In this document: piece after piece, positions 47,530-55,303 of the stretch
How positions within the stretch are numbered: the first letter of the stretch is position 1
How the letters are laid out: each line of letters begins with the position of its first letter
From: CAVPCZ01 sp963779225
Lineage (GTDB): Bacteria > Bacteroidota > Ignavibacteria > UBA10030 > UBA6906
Assembly: GCA_963779225.1 (NCBI GenBank)
Contig: CAVZWW010000001.1
Span: 744,001 to 808,000 of the forward strand
Length of the DNA: 64,000 nucleotides
Direction of reading: 5' to 3'
Translations under genes and position numbers: made by a program
Notes under the pieces: generated by a model
Databases searched by the model: none
Told to the model about the DNA's origin: nothing
The model's input: only the letters and a program-made list of their open reading frames with translations

Positions 47530-48393
47530 CTACAGGATCGTAAACGCAAGCCCCAATGCAAGAGTCTGCTTGATCTGTGTCCGGGGGGTGATTGCGGGTT
47601 CGTTTCTCAGCTGTAGACCGAAGCTCGTGGTAACGACCTTGCTGACCTTTGCGACGATCATGTTGTCACTGTACATGATGATCTGATTCATTTGATCAAA
47701 GGCGCTGAAGAGTTCGAGTTTTGAGGTCAGCAGGATGTTCTCGTCGATTTTCCAGATCAATTCGGTTACCGACTCGAGTCCACCCTTGACACTCGTCTTT
47801 TCGATCTCCAGAGTTGCCGGGTCGTCGGCGTAGCCGGGGAAATCTGTTGTAAGAATCTCCCGGAGTGCGGTCCCGAACCGCGTCTTGAGTTCCGGAATCG
47901 GCTGATAAACCACGCCGACGCTCTGGGTGAGGAATGCAGGATCGAAGAAATTGGAGACCGGTGTGGCATTGCCGGCGCCGTCGTAATTGAAGCCCTCAGC
48001 AAACTGTGTTTTGAGCGTTGCTGCGGCATACGGGCTGAGTGCTCCGTCCAGTTTGTATGTCAGCATCGATTCGAGATCGATCTGGTCGTCGGTTTTCCGG
48101 AGACCCTGATCGCCCAGGCGTGATTCCCCGAAACCGAACTTATAACTGTTGCTCCAGTTTGTCTGTGGTTGATCGAGGATCGACTTTCCGGTGAGGCCGG
48201 CCGCGAAGGCAAGGGCATTATCGCCTCCCTGGACCCAGTTTGTGAACGCGACCTGAGTGCCGTTGAGAGTGGCAACAGAGCCATGTTTCCACCCGTACTC
48301 GGGCGCTTTGACAGTGTCCTGTTGCGCGGGAGCGGTGACGGGGACAGTGAACAGTGCCGCCGAGAGGGCGGAGATGAGGGAACGTCGAAACAT
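47530..48393 (-). CDS. DUF3078-family outer-membrane-type protein
   Basis: A 287-residue exported protein with a signal peptide (1-23, ending VTAPAQQ). The body is rich in alternating beta strands with aromatic ends (YGWKHGSVATLNGTQVAFTNW, NWSNSYKFGFGESRLG), typical of DUF3078 proteins found mainly in Bacteroidota and Chlorobiota. It ends in a hydrophobic strand with an aliphatic residue (LALGLAFTIL), as in many beta-barrels. Function unknown. Own terminator downstream; mscL lies 55 bases upstream. Confidence 0.82.
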   Translation of the reverse strand: MFRRSLISALSAALFTVPVTAPAQQDTVKAPEYGWKHGSVATLNGTQVAFTNWVQGGDNALAFAAGLTGKSILDQPQTNWSNSYKFGFGESRLGDQGLRKTDDQIDLESMLTYKLDGALSPYAAATLKTQFAEGFNYDGAGNATPVSNFFDPAFLTQSVGVVYQPIPELKTRFGTALREILTTDFPGYADDPATLEIEKTSVKGGLESVTELIWKIDENILLTSKLELFSAFDQMNQIIMYSDNMIVAKVSKVVTTSFGLQLRNEPAITPRTQIKQTLALGLAFTIL

Positions 48394-48448
48394 GATGAGG
48401 TTCTTTCTTGATGTACGTGTTTCTCTTGAAAACGTGTGTTTCAGCGGT

Positions 48449-48856
48449 CTATCGTTTTCCGGCTTTCAGCAGGTCGCGGATCTCGGCCAACAGTGCTTCC
48501 TCTTTTGAGGGTGCGGGCGGGGCAGCGGGCTGGGTTTCTTCCTTTTTCTTGAGGCTGTTCATGGCGCGGATCATCAGGAAGATGGCAAAGGCGACAATAA
48601 CGAAATCGATGACGGTATTGATGAAGACGCCGTACTTGAGGATCACTGCCGGGCCGGCTTCACTCGCCGCGCGCAGCGTAACACCGAGGTTGCTGAAGTC
48701 CATTCCGCCCATCAGCATGCCGATGGGGGGCATGATCACATCGCTGACGAGTGAAGAGACGATTTTGCCGAAGGCGACACCGATGATGATACCGACCGCC
48801 AAATCGACCACATTGCCCCGCATGGCGAAGGCCTTGAATTCCTTGATCACAGACAT
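48449..48856 (-). CDS. mscL: Large-conductance mechanosensitive channel MscL
   Basis: A 135-residue channel that opens under membrane tension to release solutes. FKAFAMRGNVVDLAVGIIIGVAFGKIV is the pore helix region (given here as residues 6-32), the second span is about 72-95 (INTVIDFVIVAFAIFLMIRAM), and the end is a charged helix. ATG at 48856 follows an aggag by seven bases. The ompA terminator lies 30 bases upstream of its start, leaving almost no room for a promoter, so expression may rely on read-through. Confidence 0.96.
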   Translation of the reverse strand: MSVIKEFKAFAMRGNVVDLAVGIIIGVAFGKIVSSLVSDVIMPPIGMLMGGMDFSNLGVTLRAASEAGPAVILKYGVFINTVIDFVIVAFAIFLMIRAMNSLKKKEETQPAAPPAPSKEEALLAEIRDLLKAGKR

Positions 48857-48882
48857 TGGTGATTCTCCTGAGTCGTGAGGAC

Positions 48883-48922
48883 AAAAAAACGTGTGCCCTT
48901 TGTTTCGGAAGGGCACACGTTT
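48883..48922 (-). terminator. Intrinsic terminator for the ompA-type gene
   Basis: A perfect 14-bp stem (48887-48900 with 48909-48922) with an eight-base loop, followed on the minus strand by a run of seven T (48889-48883). It begins 15 bases after the OmpA gene's stop and ends shortly before the mscL ribosome-binding site. Confidence 0.9.
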
Positions 48923-48936
48923 CGATAAAAAGAATC

Positions 48937-50382
48937 CTACCTGGTGCGGAAGAACTCGATCCGCCGGTTCTGCGCCCGGCCTTCCTTCGTGGTGTTCGGG
49001 GCGATCGGGTTGTCGGGGCCAAATCCCTTCGCGGTGAGCCGGTCGGCGGCAATACCCTTGTCGATCAGCCAGGTGCGCACCGCATCAGCGCGGGCCTGAG
49101 AAAGCTTCATATTGGATGCTTGATTGCCGGAGTTGTCGGTATATCCCTGGATCTCGACCGTCACGTCCGGATTCTCTGAAAGAACCAGATATGCCCTCTC
49201 CAGGGAGTCGGTGGAACTCGGGCTGAGCAAGGCCTTGCCCGATTCAAAGGTGACGCCCTGCAAGACGATGGATGCGCCCACGGCGACCTGAACGGTGACT
49301 TTCGGAACATCATCAGCCGGGTCGAGAGGATTGCTGCCCCGTGTGATTTCGGTCATGTCGTTCACCGTGCCGCCATCGGTGTCGGCCTTCAGGGGATCGG
49401 TCTTGTACTTCGTCACTTCTTCTCCGTCCTTGAGGCCGTCGCCGTCAGTATCGGTCTTCAGGGGATCGGTCTTGTACTTTGTTACTTCCTCGCCGTCCTT
49501 GAGGCCGTCGCCGTCGGTATCGGTCTTCAGGGGATCGGTCTTGTACTTCATAACTTCGTCACCGTCCATGAGGCCGTCGGCGTCCGTATCCGCTTTGTTC
49601 GGGTCGGTCTTCTCGACGTTCACTTCTTCACCGTCTTTCAGGCCGTCATTGTCGCTATCCACTGCCATCGGGTTCGTCTTGTACTTCTTCACCTCATCGC
49701 CGTCATTGAGACCGTCGCCGTCGCTGTCGGCCACTTTCTTATTGGTGCCCAGCTGTTTCTCTTCGGCATTCGTCAAACCGTCGTTGTCGGGATCAGCGTT
49801 GGGGCTCTCTGCGATGAAGGTGAGGCCGGCCTGGCCGCTCAGGTAGGCATCGTTCTTGGTTTGCGTGATAGCATTCACGTCTTTGCTGAACGTGTAGTTG
49901 TATCCGGCACTGAACTCCAGGGCTATGCCCTCGCCGACTTTGAACTGCACGCCGACGCCTGCAGGAACGAAGCCCGTCCAGGTATTGCCGGTCTTCGCCG
50001 GTGATGTGGGTTGGGGAGGCAGTTCCTTGACATTGAAACCGAGGGCGCCAATGCCCGCATAGAGGTAGGGGTTGACGCTTTCGGAGTTGATCGGCATGAG
50101 GACAAAACGGAAGTCGATGGGAACGATTTGTGTTTTGTAATCGCTTCCACCGAGCTGGCCTATGCCCAGTCCAAATTCGCCCTTCAGGCCTTTTGAGAAC
50201 GGAAGGCGGTAGAAGCCCCTGGCCAGGAACCGGTAATCGTCGTTCGTACCGTCGGTCATGCCAAGTGTTGCGCCCAGGCTTATGCCTGCGCTCGGTCCCT
50301 GATCCCTCAATTGCCCGAATGCGCTAAGGGATGCCAGAGTCCCCAGCACAAGCAGAGCTGCCAGTTTGGATGTCTTTTGCAT
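48937..50382 (-). CDS. OmpA-family outer membrane protein with calcium-binding repeats
   Basis: A 481-residue envelope protein. Order: signal peptide (1-23), an eight-strand OmpA-like barrel (about 30-192), six thrombospondin type 3-like repeats of 23 residues (197-360) with DxDxDG calcium sites such as DTDGDGLKDGEEV, and an OmpA C-terminal peptidoglycan-binding domain (365-481) with VEIQGYTDNSGNQASNMKLSQARA and GRAQNRRIEF. It ties outer membrane to cell wall. ATG at 50382 follows aggag by eight bases; the longer frame upstream is rejected. Confidence 0.94.
   Translation of the reverse strand: MQKTSKLAALLVLGTLASLSAFGQLRDQGPSAGISLGATLGMTDGTNDDYRFLARGFYRLPFSKGLKGEFGLGIGQLGGSDYKTQIVPIDFRFVLMPINSESVNPYLYAGIGALGFNVKELPPQPTSPAKTGNTWTGFVPAGVGVQFKVGEGIALEFSAGYNYTFSKDVNAITQTKNDAYLSGQAGLTFIAESPNADPDNDGLTNAEEKQLGTNKKVADSDGDGLNDGDEVKKYKTNPMAVDSDNDGLKDGEEVNVEKTDPNKADTDADGLMDGDEVMKYKTDPLKTDTDGDGLKDGEEVTKYKTDPLKTDTDGDGLKDGEEVTKYKTDPLKADTDGGTVNDMTEITRGSNPLDPADDVPKVTVQVAVGASIVLQGVTFESGKALLSPSSTDSLERAYLVLSENPDVTVEIQGYTDNSGNQASNMKLSQARADAVRTWLIDKGIAADRLTAKGFGPDNPIAPNTTKEGRAQNRRIEFFRTR
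49303..49794 (-). repeat. Tandem 69-bp coding repeats in the OmpA-type gene
   Basis: The calcium-binding repeats have a 23-residue (69-bp) period. Three units at 49384-49590 are almost identical in DNA as well as protein, which indicates recent copy-number change or gene conversion; the outer units have drifted. Confidence 0.88.
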
Positions 50383-50638
50383 GTGGATTACTCCTGAATG
50401 TGAGTGGATGTTACGTTTTTTTAAGGATGTTCCGGTGAACAGAATAATTTCTTGAGAGGCGGATGCAACATGAGGCACCTGTAAAAGGTCATGTACGTCG
50501 CAAAGCCCCACGGCCGTTTTCCAGTGAATATCAGGGAACAGAGAGAATGAACGAAGATAGGTTACATGCCGGCAACGGGGAAAGCTCGCGTTCTGAAACA
50601 ATAAACGCATTCATCCTGGGAAATGGTTCCCCAAAACG

Positions 50639-52192
50639 TCAGGTATTTTTCCCCAATTCCTTGCGAAAACGGACAATCAGGGCATCCAGGTCCTTTTCGG
50701 ACATTCCGCTGCCGTATTGTATGTGCCGGGCGGGGGGCGGGCCAGCGAATCCGCCCTTTTCCGGCGGTACCTGCTCGAGAACCCCTTTCCAGGCGGGCGC
50801 CGGGGAAGAGGCGTTGCCCGGCGGGTTGACGGGGTTGGTTTCGAAGGCGACACGCTTGATATTCATCAGATGCCGGGCGGTGACATTATCGGAGACAATT
50901 GAGCCCCCCCATGTTCCCGGTCCGAGTGTAAGAGAGGGATCCAGACCATTTGTATGGCCGGCTGCTCCGAGTGCCGCCTGAGTATTTACCAGGATGCGGC
51001 CCGCCGGTTTTTCGAATGCAAACTTCATAATGATGTCGTTGTCGCTCGAATGGATCACCAGGGTATGGCCGATGCCTCCGAACTCCAGCAGCTCGATGCA
51101 GCGGACGCATCCCTCGCGCCAGCCATCGACGGTATAGAATGAAAGAACCGGAGAGAGTTTCTCCCGGGAGAGGGGGACCTGTCTGCCCACCGCGTCCAGT
51201 TCGGCGATCAGCACGGTGGTGGATGGCGGGACGGAGAAGCCGGCTTTCCCGGCGATGTAGGCCGGTGATTTCCCGACCATTCCGGCATTCAGAGCTCCCC
51301 GGTCGTCAAAGAGGAGGCGGGAGAGCTTTTCCTTTTCATCACCGCGCACGAAGTACGCCCCGCGGCGAAGGCATTCCTGGATCACTTGTTCACGCACCGG
51401 CGCATCGCAGATCAGCGCGGATTCCGTTGAGCAAAGGGTTCCGAAGTCGAATTGCTTGCCGGAGATGATGTCCGCCACCGCCTTGCCGACGTCCGCGGAG
51501 CGTTCGATGAATGCCGGGACGTTTCCGGCTCCCACCCCATAGGCGGGTTTTCCCGAGCTGTAGGCGGCACGCACCATCGCATTACTTCCCGTTGCGAGAA
51601 TCACCGAGGTCAGTTTATGGCGCATTAATTCCTGTGTGCCTTCCGCGGTGGGGTTTGCCAGGCAGACCATAAGTCCGCGGGGCGCACCGGCCCGTTCGGC
51701 CGCATCGCAGATGACCTGCATGGCTTCCACCGTACAACGGACGGCATGCGGGTGTGGGCTGGCGACGATGCTGTTCCGGGCCTTCACCGCGATGATACTC
51801 TTGAACATCACGGTGGACGTAGGGTTCGTGGATGGGATAAGGGCGGCCACCACGCCCATCGGCTCGGCGATTTTCAGCACCCGGCGCTGACGGTCTTCTT
51901 CGATCACACCTACGGTTTTCAGGTCGGCGATGGACTCCCAAACGCGGCGTGTGGCAAAGAGGTTCTTCTTCTCCTTGTCCTCCGGTTTTCCGAACCCGGT
52001 TTCTTCGCACGCCAGGCGGCCGAGTCGTGCTGCTGCTTCGGCGCCGGCCTGAGCCATGGCGCTGACGATGCGGTCCACCTGTTCCTGCGATGCCGCGTGG
52101 AATTCGCGTTGTGCCTGGTGAGCTCGGCGGAGAGCGTCGCGCACTTCCTGTATCGATCGAAGGTCAGGATCGGTGATATTTGATGGTTCCAT
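50639..52192 (-). CDS. CoA-acylating aldehyde dehydrogenase (EutE/PduP-like)
   Basis: A 517-residue aldehyde dehydrogenase of the acylating branch, converting an aldehyde plus CoA and NAD to acyl-CoA. ALIPSTNPTSTVMFKS, NSIVASPHPHAVRCT, VILATGSNAMVRAAYSSGKPAYGVG and the catalytic Cys254 in FGTLCSTESALIC match EutE, PduP and the AdhE N-terminal half. There is no iron alcohol dehydrogenase half and no microcompartment gene nearby, and the N-terminal shell-targeting peptide is not evident. Propionyl-CoA or acetyl-CoA are likely products. It starts 20 bases after ruvB and seems to share its transcript. ATG at 52195 is an alternative start. Confidence 0.88.
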   Translation of the reverse strand: MEPSNITDPDLRSIQEVRDALRRAHQAQREFHAASQEQVDRIVSAMAQAGAEAAARLGRLACEETGFGKPEDKEKKNLFATRRVWESIADLKTVGVIEEDRQRRVLKIAEPMGVVAALIPSTNPTSTVMFKSIIAVKARNSIVASPHPHAVRCTVEAMQVICDAAERAGAPRGLMVCLANPTAEGTQELMRHKLTSVILATGSNAMVRAAYSSGKPAYGVGAGNVPAFIERSADVGKAVADIISGKQFDFGTLCSTESALICDAPVREQVIQECLRRGAYFVRGDEKEKLSRLLFDDRGALNAGMVGKSPAYIAGKAGFSVPPSTTVLIAELDAVGRQVPLSREKLSPVLSFYTVDGWREGCVRCIELLEFGGIGHTLVIHSSDNDIIMKFAFEKPAGRILVNTQAALGAAGHTNGLDPSLTLGPGTWGGSIVSDNVTARHLMNIKRVAFETNPVNPPGNASSPAPAWKGVLEQVPPEKGGFAGPPPARHIQYGSGMSEKDLDALIVRFRKELGKNT

Positions 52193-52214
52193 CATGCGGC
52201 CGGGTTGTTGGAGC

Positions 52215-53273
52215 TCAGGAGAAGAGCGGGCCCTGGCCTGCACCGGGAGGCCGGAGGCCGAAATGGGCATACGCGAGAGCCGTGGCCTCGCGGCCACGGG
52301 GTGTACGTTTCAGGAATCCTTCCTGGATCAGGTACGGTTCGTAAACTTCCTCTATGGTGCCGGATTCTTCCCCCACGGCCACTGCGAGCGTATTGATGCC
52401 GACCGGACCTCCGGCGTACTTTTCCATGATGCAGAGGAGGATCCGTTTATCCATTTCGTCAAGCCCGTGTCCGTCGACCTCCAGTGCACGCAGAGAATGA
52501 TCGGCCACTGCGTGGGAGATCACCCCGCCGTGGTGGGCGAGCACGGGGTCCGCCTGCGCAAAGTCGCGGCAGCGGCGCAGCAGGCGGTTGGCGATTCTGG
52601 GCGTACCTCTGGCACGTCGTGCGATTTCGCCGGCCCCTTCATCGTCGATGCGCACCGAAAGAATGCGTGCCGAGCGAAGCAGTATCGTGAAGAGCATATC
52701 ACTGGTGTAATAATCAAGTCTGTTGGTGACGCCAAACCGCGCACGGAGCGGGGATGTCAGGAGTCCGGCGCGCGTCGTGGCGCCGATGAGGGTGTAGCGT
52801 GGCAGGGAAAGTTGGATGCTTCTGGCATTCGGGCCCGAGTCGATCATGATATCCAGGCGGAAATCCTCCATTGCGGAGTAGAGGTATTCTTCCACGACCG
52901 GATTCAGACGGTGAATCTCATCGATAAACAGAACATCACCCTCATGCAGGTTTGTCAGCAGGCCTGCCAGGTCGCCGGGTTTATCCAGTACGGGGCCCGA
53001 GGTGGTTTTGATGCCCGCACCCATCTCATGGGCAATGATATGGGCCAGCGTCGTTTTGCCCAGGCCGGGCGGGCCGGTCAGGAGGACATGGTCGAGCGGC
53101 TCGTTACGCTGGCGTGCGGCTGCAATAAAGACTTTCAGGTTGTCCACAATCTTCTTCTGACCGTGGAAATCCACAAAACTCAGAGGCCGGAGCGTCTGGT
53201 CCAGTTCCTGATCGTTCTCCAGGCGTTCGGGGCTCGTATGGTCGGTTTTCCGTTTCACGGCGAGTTGTGGCAT
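52215..53273 (-). CDS. ruvB: Holliday junction branch migration ATPase RuvB
   Basis: A 352-residue AAA+ motor. Family opening RPLSFVDFHGQKKIVDNLKVFI, Walker A GPPGLGKTTLA, Walker B FIDEIHRLN, sensor GATTRAGLLTSPLRARFG with the arginine finger nearby, and a winged-helix end (EPYLIQEGFLKRTPRGREAT). With RuvA it drives branch migration of junctions cut by RuvC. ATG at 53273 is chosen; an earlier in-frame start at 53309 adds a poor segment. ruvA ends 100 bases upstream. Confidence 0.97.
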   Translation of the reverse strand: MPQLAVKRKTDHTSPERLENDQELDQTLRPLSFVDFHGQKKIVDNLKVFIAAARQRNEPLDHVLLTGPPGLGKTTLAHIIAHEMGAGIKTTSGPVLDKPGDLAGLLTNLHEGDVLFIDEIHRLNPVVEEYLYSAMEDFRLDIMIDSGPNARSIQLSLPRYTLIGATTRAGLLTSPLRARFGVTNRLDYYTSDMLFTILLRSARILSVRIDDEGAGEIARRARGTPRIANRLLRRCRDFAQADPVLAHHGGVISHAVADHSLRALEVDGHGLDEMDKRILLCIMEKYAGGPVGINTLAVAVGEESGTIEEVYEPYLIQEGFLKRTPRGREATALAYAHFGLRPPGAGQGPLFS

Positions 53274-53373
53274 GGCCTGACGGGGGGCAGCGTATCTTTT
53301 AAGGTACACTCCAGCTCAGAGAAATGCAACACGGCGGCGGGCCCGAGGTTCACCGGTACAGGGGTCGCCGCAG

Positions 53374-53979
53374 TCATGATCCCGCGTGGCGCAGTGCGGC
53401 CTTGAGGAGAATTTCGAGTGCAGGCTGCTGATCCCGGAATTCGTCCAGGGCCGAGCGGACGGCCTTTTCAGCGACGGCCCGGTTGTACCCGAGGGAGGTG
53501 AGGGCGAGCAGCGCTTCCGCCCGGATGCGGCCCTGGGGGTCGGACGGGAGAGCGTTTGTTTCCGCGGATGTCCCGGTCTTGCCGATCTTCTCGCGGAGTT
53601 CAAGGACAAGGCGTTCGGCGAGTTTGCGGCCGATACCCGGGATGGTGGTCAGCGCCCCGGTATCACCGCTCGAGAGATGGCGTTTCAGGTCGGGGACGGG
53701 GATACCGGAGAGGATTCCCTGGGCCATCTTCGGTCCGATGCCGGTCACAGCGATAAGCAGGCGGAAAACCGCTCGTTCCTCCTCTGTTGCGAAGCCGAAC
53801 AGATGAAGCATATCCTCGCGGACGTGGAGGTGGGTGTAGAGGCGGACGTGGGTGTCGACGGCTCCCAGGGTTTCGTACGTGGAGAGGGGGATGGACACGG
53901 CATACCCGACCCCCGCGACATCCACGACTATTTCCATCGGGCTCTTCATGACGAGTGTTCCGCGGAGGGTCGCGATCAT
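53374..53979 (-). CDS. ruvA: Holliday junction DNA helicase subunit RuvA
   Basis: A 201-residue junction-binding protein. N-terminal OB fold (MIATLRGTLVMKSPMEIVVD, GVGYAVSIP), then two helix-hairpin-helix motifs (VTGIGPKMAQGILSGI and LTTIPGIGRKLAERLVLEL), and a C-terminal three-helix domain (ALLALTSLGYNRAVAEKAV) that contacts RuvB. The ATG overlaps the ruvC stop by four bases. Confidence 0.97.
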   Translation of the reverse strand: MIATLRGTLVMKSPMEIVVDVAGVGYAVSIPLSTYETLGAVDTHVRLYTHLHVREDMLHLFGFATEEERAVFRLLIAVTGIGPKMAQGILSGIPVPDLKRHLSSGDTGALTTIPGIGRKLAERLVLELREKIGKTGTSAETNALPSDPQGRIRAEALLALTSLGYNRAVAEKAVRSALDEFRDQQPALEILLKAALRHAGS

Positions 53980-54548
53980 GAGCGGACCCGTTCGGGATGG
54001 GCTGCCACGTACGCGCTCCAATCGGCGTGGCGTGGTGCAGGCGTGAGGACCCGGTGGAGATGGCACATGGCCACGGCGATGGCGTCGGAGGCGTCCAGCA
54101 CCATCCGTGTGTTGGGGACGCGGAGGAGGGATTTGACCATGAACTGCACCTGCTCTTTCGATGCGTTCCCGTTTCCGACGATGGATTTTTTCACCTCGCG
54201 CGGGGAGTACTCGGCGGTCGGGAGTCCGGCCTGGGCTGCGGCCAGGAGGCACACACCCCGTGCGTGGCCCAGCTTCAGTGCAGACTGCGCGTTCTTTCCA
54301 TAGAAGGCGCTTTCGATCGCGAACTCCTCCGGACGGAATTTGCGGATTACTTCCTGCAAACCGTCGTGAATGTTCTCCAGGCGAAGGGGAAGGGAGTGTT
54401 CCGACCGATTGTTCACGGTCCCGCTGGCGAGGAGGCGGAAGATTTCTCCGTTCCTGGCCACGACTCCGAAGCCCGTTACCAGCGTTCCCGGATCCACACC
54501 GAGCACGATCAGGGGGAGGGGGGGGCTGTCAGTTGCTGAGCGACGCAA
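53976..54548 (-). CDS. ruvC: Crossover junction endodeoxyribonuclease RuvC
   Basis: A resolvase of the RNase H fold. Catalytic acids are in GVDPGT, AIESAFYGKN and the C-terminal DASDAIAVAMCH. The start is uncertain: TTG at 54548 gives 190 residues and overlaps the end of yebC by 20 bases, while GTG at 54506 gives the shorter N-terminus more typical of RuvC (MLGVDPG) but has only C-rich sequence before it. Order yebC-ruvC-ruvA-ruvB is common. Confidence 0.95.
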   Translation of the reverse strand: MRRSATDSPPLPLIVLGVDPGTLVTGFGVVARNGEIFRLLASGTVNNRSEHSLPLRLENIHDGLQEVIRKFRPEEFAIESAFYGKNAQSALKLGHARGVCLLAAAQAGLPTAEYSPREVKKSIVGNGNASKEQVQFMVKSLLRVPNTRMVLDASDAIAVAMCHLHRVLTPAPRHADWSAYVAAHPERVRS

Positions 54549-55290
54549 GTTCCTTGTCGTCGATGTCGAAATTTGAATAGACGTTTTGCACGTCGTCGTG
54601 TTCCTCGAGAGTTTCCATAAGTTTCATGAGGCTTTCCGCGTCCTTCCCGCTCACTTTCACCGTATTCTGGGCGACCATCTGGAGTGCGGCGCTCTCGATG
54701 ACGATCTGTTTGTCTTCGAGGGCCTTTTTGACCGGCTCGAACGTGCCCGGGGAAGTGGACACGGTGAAGTATTCCGGATCGGTCTGCAGATCGTCCGCGC
54801 CTGCGTCCAGAATGATGGTGAGCAGATCATCTTCGCTCAGGGGTGACTTCTGGCCGGCCACGGGGACGACGATGGTTCCTTTTTTCTGGAACATCCAGGC
54901 GACGCTGCCTGCCTGGCCGAGGTTGCCGTTGTTTCTCGAGAACATATGGCGCATTTCGGAGACCGCGCGATTGCCGTTGTCGGTTACCACTTCGACGAGG
55001 ATGGCAGCGCCGGCGGGGCCGTATCCTTCATAGGTGATTTCTTCATAGGCGACACCGGGGAGCTCGCCGGTCCCTTTTTGCACGGCGCGTTTGATATTCT
55101 CGGCGGGCATGTTTGCGGCTTTGGCTGTCTGGATGGCCAGGCGGAGCCGCGGATTGCCTTCTGCATTGCCGCCGCCGTTGCGTGCGGCGATGGTGATTTC
55201 CTTGATGAGGCGTGTGAACAGGCGGCCGCGGGCGGAATCTGTCGCCGCTTTTTTCCGCTTGATGGTTGCCCACTTGGAATGACCGGACAT
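54529..55290 (-). CDS. yebC: YebC/PmpR family protein
   Basis: A 253-residue member of the YebC family, described as transcriptional regulators and, more recently, as translation factors relieving ribosome stalling. The start MSGHSKWATIKRKKAATD, then FTRLIKEITIAARNGGG and YEEITYEGYGPAGAAILVEV, are nearly invariant. It starts 13 bases after recJ and overlaps ruvC. Role in this operon is unknown, though the linkage to ruvC is widespread. Confidence 0.96.
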   Translation of the reverse strand: MSGHSKWATIKRKKAATDSARGRLFTRLIKEITIAARNGGGNAEGNPRLRLAIQTAKAANMPAENIKRAVQKGTGELPGVAYEEITYEGYGPAGAAILVEVVTDNGNRAVSEMRHMFSRNNGNLGQAGSVAWMFQKKGTIVVPVAGQKSPLSEDDLLTIILDAGADDLQTDPEYFTVSTSPGTFEPVKKALEDKQIVIESAALQMVAQNTVKVSGKDAESLMKLMETLEEHDDVQNVYSNFDIDDKELASLSN

Positions 55291-55303
55291 GGTGTCTGTC
55301 TCC

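Noticed and set aside
49303..49794. Regular repeats that might be taken for a CRISPR array
   Set aside because: The period is 69 bp, the repeats are coding and in frame, encode DxDxDG calcium sites, and there are no unique spacers.
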